The translations under genes and the position numbers were made by a program. DNA of 64,000 nucleotides from the NCBI RefSeq assembly GCF_003710255.1, contig NZ_RHIB01000001.1:62001-126000 (forward strand), given 5' to 3'. Source of the DNA: Alteribacter keqinensis (lineage in GTDB: Bacteria > Bacillota > Bacilli > Bacillales > Salisediminibacteriaceae). Below the pieces are notes generated by a model that worked only from the letters and a program-made list of their open reading frames with translations, made no database searches and was not told the origin of the DNA. Positions 50,096 through 57,958 of the stretch are shown here, piece after piece; position 1 is the first letter of the stretch; each line of letters starts with the position of its first letter.

Positions 50096-52210
50096 ATGAA
50101 CTACCGCGTAATCAAAGAAAACGACGTATTTTTACTTACTGACGAAAAAGGAAACATTCCAAAAGACCACCCATACGGACCGGGTTTATATTCAAAAGAC
50201 ACACGATTTTTAAGCAAGATGGACCTGAAAATCAACGGACAGGAGCCGATTCTCCTGTCATCGGAAGCCGAAGAAAGCTACATCGCTTCCATGATTCTTA
50301 CAAACCCGCACATGGAACAGGACGGAAACGTTGAACTCTGGCGTGAATCCGTTGAGCTGACAAGAAAGCGTTTCATCTACGAAGACGTTTTCTACGAAAT
50401 GATTACGGCTAAAAATTACAACCCGAAGCGTACAGCTTTTGATATCAGCCTTCATGTAGATGCCGACTTTAAGGATATGTTCATCGTCCGGGGGTTCCAA
50501 AACGGTAATATCGGTTCGAGGGGAGAAACAACCCTTGAAAACAACCGCCTTGTTCTTACTTACAACGGTGCAGATGATGTGAAGCGTGAAACAGCAATTG
50601 CGTGGAATGAGGAAGCCTCCTCTGTAAATAAAGAAGGAGACGTTCACTTCCATCTTGATCTCGAACATGAAGAAGCACGAACCATCGTCTTTACGTTTGC
50701 ACCAACAATCGATGGACAAGCCCCAAAAACGTATCCGCCTGAGGGAGCGCTTGAAAACCTTGCTGTTTCATACCGGGAGTGGGAAGAAGAAACCACACAG
50801 GTTAAAACCGACAACGAAGCACTGCAAAGGCTGATTGACCGGGGAATCGGGGACTTAAGAATCCTCCTTACAGATCTCGGACATGGACGTTTTCCCGTTG
50901 CCGGACTGCCGTGGTTTGGTGTTCCATTTGGACGTGACAGCCTGATTGCCGCTCTGCAGATGCTTCCGTTCAACCCGGACGTAGCCAAGGGTACACTCAA
51001 AACGATGGCCAGCACGCAGGGACAGTCAAAAGACAGCTGGCGTGACGAAGAACCGGGCAAGATCATGCACGAAATGCGCTTTGGTGAGCTTGCCAATACG
51101 GGCCAGATTCCATTTACTCCTTACTACGGAACGATCGATGCGACTCCGCTTTTCCTCGTGTTGTTAAGCGAATACATTAAATGGACAGGTGACCTGGATC
51201 TTTTCACGGAGCTTGAACCGAACGTGGAAAAAGCGCTCGAGTGGATTGACAGCTACGGCGACCGGGACGGGGATCTGTTTGTGGAGTACCACCAGGAATC
51301 GTCCAAAGGCATTGCCAACCAGGGGTGGAAAGACTCAGGTGATTCCATCGTTCACCGAAACGGGGATTTGGCAAAAACACCGATTGCGTTGTCCGAAGTA
51401 CAAGGCTATGTGTATCAGGCAAAAGAAAGCATTGCTGCCATTTACGAGAAACATTCTGAAGGCCAAAAAGCTGAATCCCTTCGAAATGAAGCAGCAAAAC
51501 TTAAAGAAGCATTTGAAAAAGCCTTTTGGATGGAAGATGTGAACTTCTACGCACTGGCACTCGATGAAGACAAGAACCAGGTCGGTACAATTACATCAAA
51601 CCCGGGACACGTATTATTCTCCGGCATGCTTGATGAAGACCGTGCTCAAACGGTGAGCCGCATGCTTGTCTCAGACAAAATGTTTTCAGGATACGGCATT
51701 CGGACGATGGGGAAAGGTGAAGCGGGTTACAACCCGATGAGCTATCATAACGGAACGATTTGGCCTCACGACAACAGCATGGTCATTCTCGGAATGAGTA
51801 AAACAGGAAACAAATCGGACGCTGCAAAAGCGATGAAAGGCTTGATTGATTCGGCTGCTTCCTTTGAATATGATCGTCTGCCTGAATTGTTCTGCGGGTA
51901 CGATGCAAAAGGAAAAGCGGTTAATTATCCGGTTGCCTGCTCACCTCAGGCGTGGGCTGCAGGAACACCACTGCTATTTATCCAGTCCATCCTGGGTTTG
52001 TTCCCTGACAGCTTAACAGAAACGATTGAACTCAACCCGGTGCTGCCTGAAGGCACAAACGAACTGGAAGTAACGAACCTGTCTATCGGAAAAGGACAGC
52101 TGAGCGTTCGTGTCACTGGAAAAGATGACGGCTTTAAGACAGAAGTTTTGTCCAATACGACCGGTTTTACTGCAGTAACGAATAGATATCACCATCCGAA
52201 AGGGGAATGA
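50096..52210 (+). CDS. Amylo-alpha-1,6-glucosidase/debranching-type glycoside hydrolase
   Basis: 704 aa. An N-terminal beta-sandwich of the glycogen-debranching N-terminal type (about 1-215: VIKENDVFLLTDEKGNIP, GPGLYSKDTRFLSKMDLKING) is followed by an (alpha/alpha)6 barrel (about 240-650: GLPWFGVPFGRDSLIAALQM, RFGELANTGQIPFTPYYGTIDATPLFL, GWKDSGDSIVHRNGD, NPMSYHNGTIWPHDNSMVILG). Asp/Glu residues in GRDS, WKDSGD and HNGTIWPHD are likely in the active site. Substrate is uncertain: alpha-glucans, sucrose derivatives or glucosylglycerol-type osmolytes are possible. No signal peptide, so it acts on imported sugar. AGGAGG precedes the ATG. Confidence 0.85.
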   Translation: MNYRVIKENDVFLLTDEKGNIPKDHPYGPGLYSKDTRFLSKMDLKINGQEPILLSSEAEESYIASMILTNPHMEQDGNVELWRESVELTRKRFIYEDVFYEMITAKNYNPKRTAFDISLHVDADFKDMFIVRGFQNGNIGSRGETTLENNRLVLTYNGADDVKRETAIAWNEEASSVNKEGDVHFHLDLEHEEARTIVFTFAPTIDGQAPKTYPPEGALENLAVSYREWEEETTQVKTDNEALQRLIDRGIGDLRILLTDLGHGRFPVAGLPWFGVPFGRDSLIAALQMLPFNPDVAKGTLKTMASTQGQSKDSWRDEEPGKIMHEMRFGELANTGQIPFTPYYGTIDATPLFLVLLSEYIKWTGDLDLFTELEPNVEKALEWIDSYGDRDGDLFVEYHQESSKGIANQGWKDSGDSIVHRNGDLAKTPIALSEVQGYVYQAKESIAAIYEKHSEGQKAESLRNEAAKLKEAFEKAFWMEDVNFYALALDEDKNQVGTITSNPGHVLFSGMLDEDRAQTVSRMLVSDKMFSGYGIRTMGKGEAGYNPMSYHNGTIWPHDNSMVILGMSKTGNKSDAAKAMKGLIDSAASFEYDRLPELFCGYDAKGKAVNYPVACSPQAWAAGTPLLFIQSILGLFPDSLTETIELNPVLPEGTNELEVTNLSIGKGQLSVRVTGKDDGFKTEVLSNTTGFTAVTNRYHHPKGE

Positions 52211-52216
52211 ACGAAG

Positions 52217-53470
52217 ATGAAAAAAGCAAACTGGCTGAAAGTACTAGGTATGGGTTCATTAGTGACGGTTGCAGGAGTCTTGACGGCATGTGGTGATGGT
52301 GGAAACGACGCAGGGGGAGACGGAGAAGAGGAAGTGACGATCCGTTTGACCGGGTGGCAGTCATCTCCAACGGAACAACGGTATTTTGAAGAAACGATCG
52401 CTGCCTTTGAAGATGAGTATCCGCACATTAACGTACAGGTTGATACGATTGCCGATCAGTACATGGATGTTCTTCGTACCCGCCTTATTGGAGGGGAAGC
52501 AGCGGACGTATTTTTCCTCGATGCCTTTGAAGCACCTGGCCTTATTCAATCAGGCGTTCTTGAGCCGCTCGATGACTACATTACAGATGAATTCGATATT
52601 GAAGATTTTCAGGAGCCATTAATTGACGCTTTCCGCCGTGATGACCAGCTTTGGGGACTTCCGAAAGACACATCTACACTCGCTCTTTTCTATAACGAAG
52701 ATCACCTCGAAGAAGCAGGTTATGACGGCCCGCCTGAAACGTGGGAAGAGCTTGAAGAAATGGCCGAAACACTCACGGAGGGGAACCGCTACGGATTCGG
52801 TGTCGTAACGGACCTTGCCAGACTTAAGTTCATCGCAGAATCCGGCGGGGGACAAATTGTTGAAGACAACCGTGCCAGCTTCTCAGACCCAAGCGTTCTT
52901 GAAGCACTGCAGCCGATTGTGGATATGAGAAACGAAAAAGAAATCGCTGCGTCACCTGCTGACGTAGGTGCCGAGTGGGGCGGAGACATGTTCGGGACAG
53001 AGCGTGCGTCCATGATCATCGAAGGAAACTGGATGCTTGAGTTCATGGAAGACACGTTCCCGGATGTCAACTACGGTGTTGCTGAAATCCCGACAATCAA
53101 CGGTGAACAAGGATCGATGGCTTACACGGTGTCTTATTCGATGAACAGCGCGTCTGAACATAAAGACGAAGCATGGCAGTTAATAGAGTTCTTGACCGGC
53201 AAAGAAGGTATGGAGATCTGGACAAGCTCCGGTCTTGCCCTACCATCCCGTGAAAGTGTAGCTGAAGAACTTGATTATGTCGATGACGAGCTGTACGCAC
53301 CATTTATTGAAGCCGCTTCCTACGCGACGGTCTGGGCAGACGACACGAACCTGCCGATCATCAATTCAAACTTTGAAAACCAGTTCTCCAGTGCGTTTTT
53401 AGGTAACCGCAGTCTTCAGGAAGCACTGGAAGAAGCAGAGCGTGTAGCAAACAACGAAATTCAGGACTAA
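52217..53470 (+). CDS. Sugar ABC transporter substrate-binding lipoprotein
   Basis: 417 aa of SBP family 1 (MalE-like). Signal with lipobox VLTAC (about residue 23), an acidic Gly-rich linker, then LTGWQSSPTEQRYFEETIAAFE, GEAADVFFLDAFEAPGLIQSG, LWGLPKDTSTLALFYNEDHLEEAGYD, PPETWEELEEMAETL and SMIIEGNWMLEF. It starts 6 bp after the glucosidase stop, so the two are co-transcribed. It binds an oligosaccharide or glycoside for the two permeases that follow. No ATPase gene is present; it probably shares a general MsmX-type ATPase. Confidence 0.93.
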   Translation: MKKANWLKVLGMGSLVTVAGVLTACGDGGNDAGGDGEEEVTIRLTGWQSSPTEQRYFEETIAAFEDEYPHINVQVDTIADQYMDVLRTRLIGGEAADVFFLDAFEAPGLIQSGVLEPLDDYITDEFDIEDFQEPLIDAFRRDDQLWGLPKDTSTLALFYNEDHLEEAGYDGPPETWEELEEMAETLTEGNRYGFGVVTDLARLKFIAESGGGQIVEDNRASFSDPSVLEALQPIVDMRNEKEIAASPADVGAEWGGDMFGTERASMIIEGNWMLEFMEDTFPDVNYGVAEIPTINGEQGSMAYTVSYSMNSASEHKDEAWQLIEFLTGKEGMEIWTSSGLALPSRESVAEELDYVDDELYAPFIEAASYATVWADDTNLPIINSNFENQFSSAFLGNRSLQEALEEAERVANNEIQD

Positions 53471-53483
53471 CAGATGAGGGTCT

Positions 53484-53516
53484 GTCATCCGGGAGTCTTT
53501 ATACTCCCGGGGACAT
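53484..53516 (+). other. Intercistronic hairpin, no T run
   Basis: TGTC-CCGGGAGT / ACTCCCGG-GACA (53489-53510 core), between the binding-protein and first permease genes. Such hairpins often stabilise the abundant binding-protein mRNA or partly stop transcription. Confidence 0.75.
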
Positions 53517-53560
53517 CCCTTTTCCTATATACACGCCTATTGAAGGAGGTTACGAAAACC

Positions 53561-54463
53561 ATGGCTAAACGGAAATACACAAAAAGCCAGCTTAGAGAGG
53601 CCGGTCAAGGTTACGTATTTTTATCTCCGACCATTCTCACGCTTCTTGTGTTTCTGATCGGACCGATTATCTTTGCATTATTTCTGGCTTTTACGAGAGT
53701 GCAGCTCCTTGGGGATACAAGTTTTACTTTCGTAGGATTTGATAACTTTACGAGAATGGTCGATGACACAAGAGCGCTGATCGCCCTTCGAAATACAGCC
53801 TTTTACGTAGTCGTCGTTGTACCTGTCCAAACGATCCTGGCTCTCGTTTTGGCAGCAACTCTTAATGCAGGACTAAAAGGGGAAAAGTTCTTTAGAATTA
53901 TCTATTTCCTTCCAACACTTACATCTTCCGCGGTACTCGTAATGATTTTCATGTGGATGTATCGTCCGGACGGGTTTATTAACTCCATTCTTGGAGGCGT
54001 CGGGCTCCCGACATACAACTGGATCAATGATCCCAACATTGCCCTTATTTCGATTATGATTATGAACATTTGGGCCACAGCCCCGTTCTTTATGGTTATC
54101 TACTTAGCTGCACTGCAGGACATTCCTGATTCCCTTTACGAAGCGGCTGATCTTGATGGTGCCAATGCCGTTCAGAAGTTCTGGCATGTCACGGTTCCCC
54201 TGCTCCGTCCGGTTACAGGCTTTGCGGTCATTATGGGGATTATTGGAACGTTCCAGCTCTTTGACCAGTCGTACATGTTCTCAGGGGGATCCGGCGGACC
54301 GGATAACTCCACATTAACGGTCGTTCTGTTGATTTATCAGTATGCCTTCGCCGCCTACGATCAGATGGGCTATGCCGCTTCCCTTGCTGTCGCCCTTGCG
54401 ATTGTCATTTTAGCAGCGACGCTCATTCAGCGTAAGCTTCAAAAAGACGAAGAAGTCTACTAG
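53561..54463 (+). CDS. Sugar ABC transporter permease (MalF-like)
   Basis: 300 aa, six membrane spans. Typical QGYVFLSPTILTLLVFLIGPIIFALFLAF start, FRIIYFLPTLTSSAVLVMIFMWMY, EAA loop IPDSLYEAADLDGANAVQKFWHVTVPLLRP. ATG 53561 has AAGGAGG upstream (11 bp); the frame open from 53474 would include the intercistronic hairpin. Confidence 0.93.
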   Translation: MAKRKYTKSQLREAGQGYVFLSPTILTLLVFLIGPIIFALFLAFTRVQLLGDTSFTFVGFDNFTRMVDDTRALIALRNTAFYVVVVVPVQTILALVLAATLNAGLKGEKFFRIIYFLPTLTSSAVLVMIFMWMYRPDGFINSILGGVGLPTYNWINDPNIALISIMIMNIWATAPFFMVIYLAALQDIPDSLYEAADLDGANAVQKFWHVTVPLLRPVTGFAVIMGIIGTFQLFDQSYMFSGGSGGPDNSTLTVVLLIYQYAFAAYDQMGYAASLAVALAIVILAATLIQRKLQKDEEVY

Positions 54464-54472
54464 ATAAAGGAA

Positions 54473-54648
54473 GGCACTGAAAAAGTCGGGCTTTAACTTT
54501 TTCTATGCCTTGCTAAGCAATGAGCGGAACGGTTGCATGTTTTAAGAGCCAGTTACGTGTGGGTTTCTCGTAACAGGCGCGCAACCGAGTGGAGCCATTG
54601 CCATTCTAATAAAGACACTGAAAAAGTTGAGCTTTTACTTTTTCAGTG
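54473..54648 (+). repeat. Pair of CACTGAAAAAGT hairpins flanking a structured segment
   Basis: Hairpin GGCACTGAAAAAGT / ACTTTTTCTATGCC at 54473-54509 and CACTGAAAAAGT / ACTTTTTCAGTG at 54616-54648. Between them, CGGTTGC / GCAACCG encloses GTTAC / GTAAC. A third copy of the hairpin is at 2113-2152. The segment separates the two permease genes of one operon. Confidence 0.7.
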
Positions 54649-54675
54649 GTTTCAAAAGGAGAGGAGGATACGACC

Positions 54676-55503
54676 ATGAAAAGTCAAATGAACATTGCAA
54701 AACTGCTGCTTTATGCGATCCTCACAAGCTATGCCATCGTAACGCTGATTCCGTTCATCTGGGCATTGAGTGCATCGTTTAAACCCTTAAATGAAATTCT
54801 CGCCGGGGGACTGAACTTCATCCCCCAGGAATTTACGTTCAATAACTATATTACGATTTTTACAGAACAGGCTCTTTTTCCCCGCTGGTTGTTTAACAGT
54901 GTGTTTGTTGCCGTAATCGGAACGGCTTTGAATCTCGTATTCAACTCCATGGCAGGGTACGCTCTTGCCAGGCTTACCTTTCCGGGTAAAAAGACGCTCT
55001 TTATTACGATCCTGGCTGTACTGATGATTCCGGCACAGGTAACGATGATTCCAAACTTCCTGATTTTAAAAGAGCTTGGCTGGCTGAACAGCTACCAGGG
55101 CTTGATTATCCCCGGTATGGTCAATGCGACGTTTATCTTCATGATGAGACAGTTCTTCGTGAACTTCCCCCGGGAAGTAGAAGAGGCAGCAGCGATTGAC
55201 GGCCTGGGACGTTTCGGAACGTTTTTCAGAATCGTCATGCCAATGGCTAAACCGGCTCTTGCAGCCCAGGCGATCTTCGTCTTTATGTCGTTCTGGAACA
55301 ACTTCATGGCGCCGCTCATCATCATGACTGACGCGTCCATGTACACACTTCCGGTCGGTCTGAACGCATTCCAGTCCGACTACGCCACCTACTGGAACTA
55401 CATCATGGCCGCATCCATGGTATTCACATTACCTGTACTTGTAATTTACATTTTCTTTAACCGTTTCTTCCTGAGAGGATTGTCTTTCAGAGGGGACAAA
55501 TAG
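54676..55503 (+). CDS. Sugar ABC transporter permease (MalG-like)
   Basis: 275 aa, six membrane spans. TLIPFIWALSASFKPLNEI near the start, NSMAGYALARLTFPGK, EAA loop FPREVEEAAAIDGLGRFGTFFRIVMPMAKPALAAQ, and FFNRFFLRGLSFRGDK at the end. ATG 54676 has AGGAGAGGAGG 8 bp upstream, preferred over the frame open from 54646. It pairs with the MalF-like subunit despite the 212-bp repeat-containing gap. Confidence 0.93.
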   Translation: MKSQMNIAKLLLYAILTSYAIVTLIPFIWALSASFKPLNEILAGGLNFIPQEFTFNNYITIFTEQALFPRWLFNSVFVAVIGTALNLVFNSMAGYALARLTFPGKKTLFITILAVLMIPAQVTMIPNFLILKELGWLNSYQGLIIPGMVNATFIFMMRQFFVNFPREVEEAAAIDGLGRFGTFFRIVMPMAKPALAAQAIFVFMSFWNNFMAPLIIMTDASMYTLPVGLNAFQSDYATYWNYIMAASMVFTLPVLVIYIFFNRFFLRGLSFRGDK

Positions 55504-55511
55504 AAAGATGG

Positions 55512-55541
55512 AAAAGAGAGGGGCGGTCCTCTCTTTTTTTC
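55512..55541 (+). terminator. Terminator of the sugar ABC operon
   Basis: AAGAGAGG / CCTCTCTT stem followed by TTTTTCG. Confidence 0.9.
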
Positions 55542-55566
55542 GTTTTTGTTAGGAGGGGGAGGGGGC

Positions 55567-55731
55567 TAAGTGTAAAAAAGTCTGCCCTAAGTGTAGAAAG
55601 AAGAGGAGTAAGTGTAGAAAAAGCTCTTCTAACTGTAAAAAAGGAAGAGCTAACCGTTAAATAACCTCTAAGCGTAAAATGAGAAGATTTAACTGTAAAA
55701 TAAACCAATCTAACCGTAAAAACCCCACCCA
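55567..55731 (+). repeat. 21-bp tandem array, TAASYGTAAAA units
   Basis: Eight units begin at 55567, 55588, 55609, 55630, 55651, 55669, 55690 and 55711: spacing 21, 21, 21, 21, 18, 21, 21. The first 11-12 bases (TAAGTGTARAAA, TAACTGTAAAA, TAACCGTAAAA) are conserved and the other 9-10 vary freely. The minus strand is open and would read as 7-residue repeats (FTVxxxx). It lies between the convergent sugar ABC and CheY-like genes. Confidence 0.9.
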
Positions 55732-55813
55732 AAACCCAACCTGTCAGCAGAAAAGTATTACCGCATTGAAGAAATCTTTCTCCTTTCCGGCAAAACCGCC
55801 TGCAGATCCAGCT

Positions 55814-55854
55814 GAAAAACCGCCACACGGATGCGATCCGGATGGCGGTTTTTC
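55814..55854. terminator. Bidirectional terminator
   Basis: AAAAACCGCCA / TGGCGGTTTTT stem with inner ATCC/GGAT pairing, T runs on both strands. It adjoins the stop codon of the CheY-like gene. Confidence 0.9.
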
Positions 55855-56253
55855 TTACACTTTATTTTGTACACCTTTCAATTCGTATACAGCACGCTCT
55901 ACGAGGTCGCGAATGACAAAATCGCTGATTGGTTTTTGGATGGTGGCGAATGCACCGAGCATAATGGTCTTTTTTAAGTGGCTGTTTGTTCCGGCGGAGG
56001 AGGCCATTATGATTTTAACATTTGAATCAACACGTACAATTTCCTTCAGGGCCTGAACACCATCTTTTACCGGCATGATAATATCCATAATGATTAAGTC
56101 AGGACGGTGACTGCGGTGCTTTTCCAAGGCTTCTGCACCATTGGTCGCTTCGTAAATATCTGAAGCGCCAAGGAGTTCAACGGTTTCCCTCAAATGGTTT
56201 CTAACCATTTGTGAATCGTCACAGATGAGGATTGAAAACTGTTCTTCTGCCAT
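55855..56253 (-). CDS. Single-domain response regulator (CheY-like)
   Basis: 132 aa receiver domain only. Acidic pocket CDD (11-13), phospho-acceptor Asp57 in LIIMDIIMPVKDG, Ser/Thr switch in MASSAG (about 85) and Lys107 in IQKPIS. Without an output domain it must act by protein contact, for example with a motor switch, a kinase or the CheX-like phosphatase encoded 5.5 kb away. AGGAGG precedes the ATG. Confidence 0.92.
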   Translation of the reverse strand: MAEEQFSILICDDSQMVRNHLRETVELLGASDIYEATNGAEALEKHRSHRPDLIIMDIIMPVKDGVQALKEIVRVDSNVKIIMASSAGTNSHLKKTIMLGAFATIQKPISDFVIRDLVERAVYELKGVQNKV

Positions 56254-56733
56254 TCTTGTACCTCCTGTTAAATCAGCTGACGGGAAGGATGAAAAATAAA
56301 ACTGATTCTGTCATTCTGGTTAAAAACAGTTTAACACATATGTCAGAAAATATAGACATTTCGGTGAAATTTATTGAAAATAAGACGTTTTTATGGCAGA
56401 TTACGGATAAAGCCTTCCTTTGCTTTACTATTAAATGGGAAGATAAAAAAATGTAAAAAAATATGTCCTTTTTGTAATAAAACTATTTATTACATTGAAT
56501 AAAGATGATATATTAAATTCGATTCATGTAACTTATTACGGTTTAATGTAGTATCACATCTAGTTGTCAGACATCGAACGTTTTTTTATCAGTCAATGAA
56601 ACCGCTTTACAAGAAGGTGAGACTCGGACTGTGTCATACTATTGAAGCCGGTTTCACGGTGGATGATGATTGGACATGCTGCATAAGTTGCATTTTCACA
56701 ATTTTTTCAACATTAATCGAGGGGGATTAACAA
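56254..56733 (+). other. Intergenic region upstream of the nup cluster
   Basis: 480 bp with no gene. A GAAACCG (56598-56604) / CGGTTTC (56649-56655) pair could close a leader stem about 80 bp before the binding-protein gene. I looked for a second purine aptamer here and did not find one. CGAACGTT near 56576 is a poor match to a PurR box half-site. Confidence 0.45.
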
Positions 56734-57819
56734 ATGAAAAAGAAGTTTTCATTTCTTTTAACAACTGTTCTCGCAGCGGGGACATTGCTTGCAGCCTGCG
56801 GAGGCGGGGGTAACGGAGACGAAGAACAAGGTGCCGATGGTGCTGAAGGGGATGTATTTTCAGCGAAGATGGTAACAGATACAGGCGGGGTTGACGACCG
56901 TTCATTTAACGAATCAGCATGGGCCGGTCTTCAGGCATTTGAAGATGATTTTGATGTAGAAGTTGACTATCTTCAATCAGGAGATGCGAGTGACTACGCG
57001 CCAAACTTAAACCGTCTGGCTCGTGAAGGCACTGACCTTACTTTCGCAATCGGGTTCCTTATGGAAGATGATATCCGGTCAGTAGCAGAGCAAAATGCAG
57101 ATCAGCAGTTTGCGATTGTTGATACAGTTGTAGCTAACGATGACGGCGATACTTACGAGAACATTGCCAACATCACATTTGCCGAGCATCAGGGATCTTT
57201 CCTTGTAGGTGTTGTGGCCGGTCTTCAAACAGAGACTGACCAGGTTGGCTTTATCGGCGGGGTAGAAAGCCCGCTTATTTCAAAGTTTGAAAATGGATTT
57301 AAAGCAGGCGTCCTTGCAGTAAATCCGGATGCTGAGATTACTGTTCAGTATGCACAGGACTTTAATGATGCTTCAAGAGGACAAGGAATTGCCGACACCA
57401 TGTACGGTGGTGGAGTTGACATCATTTACCACGCTGCCGGCGGTACAGGTAACGGGGTATTTACTGAAGCAATTGACCGTGCCCGTAACGGAGAAAACGT
57501 ATGGGTAATCGGGGTTGACCAGGATCAGCACGCGCAGGGTGACTATGACGGCGGAAACGTAACGCTTACTTCTATGATTAAGCGCGTAGACGAAGCGGTT
57601 TACCAGGTTTCTGAACAGACAATGAACGGTGAATACCCAGGTGGGGAAATCATTGAATTCGGTCTTGAAGACAACGGGGTAGGAATTGCTGAAACACAGG
57701 ATAACGTATCTGAAGAAGCTCTTCAGGCAGTTGAAGAGTATAAGCAGATGATTCTTGACGGTGAAATCGACGTTCCTCATAATGACGATGAATTCGAAGA
57801 GTACGAAAGCAGCCTTTAA
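56734..57819 (+). CDS. nupN: BMP-family nucleoside-binding lipoprotein
   Basis: 361 aa. The lipoprotein signal KKKFSFLLTTVLAAGTLLAAC and a Gly/Asp linker precede a basic-membrane-protein (PF02608) domain: KMVTDTGGVDDRSFNESAWAGLQ (signature), ADQQFAIVDTVV, NITFAEHQGSFLVGVVAGL, VGFIGGVESPLISKFENGFKAG, VDIIYHAAGGTGNGVFTEA. The family binds purine nucleosides (PnrA, NupN). The three following genes complete the importer. AGGGGGA is 8 bp before the ATG. Confidence 0.92.
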   Translation: MKKKFSFLLTTVLAAGTLLAACGGGGNGDEEQGADGAEGDVFSAKMVTDTGGVDDRSFNESAWAGLQAFEDDFDVEVDYLQSGDASDYAPNLNRLAREGTDLTFAIGFLMEDDIRSVAEQNADQQFAIVDTVVANDDGDTYENIANITFAEHQGSFLVGVVAGLQTETDQVGFIGGVESPLISKFENGFKAGVLAVNPDAEITVQYAQDFNDASRGQGIADTMYGGGVDIIYHAAGGTGNGVFTEAIDRARNGENVWVIGVDQDQHAQGDYDGGNVTLTSMIKRVDEAVYQVSEQTMNGEYPGGEIIEFGLEDNGVGIAETQDNVSEEALQAVEEYKQMILDGEIDVPHNDDEFEEYESSL

Positions 57820-57831
57820 TAAGTAAAACAG

Positions 57832-57916
57832 AAGGTGTCCCATAGACAAGATACCCGGATCCTCCGATTTTTTGTGAAGCGGAGGTGTCCAGCTTGCCGA
57901 TATGGGACACCTTTTT
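57832..57916 (+). other. Branched hairpin between binding protein and ATPase genes
   Basis: AGGTGTCCCATA (57832-57843) / TATGGGACACCT (57900-57911), then TTTTTC, enclosing a second stem CCTCCG/CGGAGG. The T run makes it a likely partial terminator that lowers ATPase and permease expression relative to the binding protein. Confidence 0.8.
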
Positions 57917-57958
57917 CTAACAATACGCCGGTTTTCACGGTGGGGAGAGGGTTAGCGG

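Noticed and set aside
55567-55731. CRISPR array
   Set aside because: The conserved part is only about 11 bp and the variable part about 10 bp, with no cas genes. CRISPR repeats and spacers are each roughly 25-40 bp.
55487-55828. 113-aa minus-strand frame with 7-residue FTVxxxx repeats
   Set aside because: The periodicity follows from the 21-bp DNA array. There is no ribosome-binding site or conserved start, and the composition is unlike the real proteins here.
56254-56733. Second purine riboswitch ahead of the nup cluster
   Set aside because: None of the invariant J2/3 or loop words (CTCTAC-like, CCGTAAA) are present in this leader.
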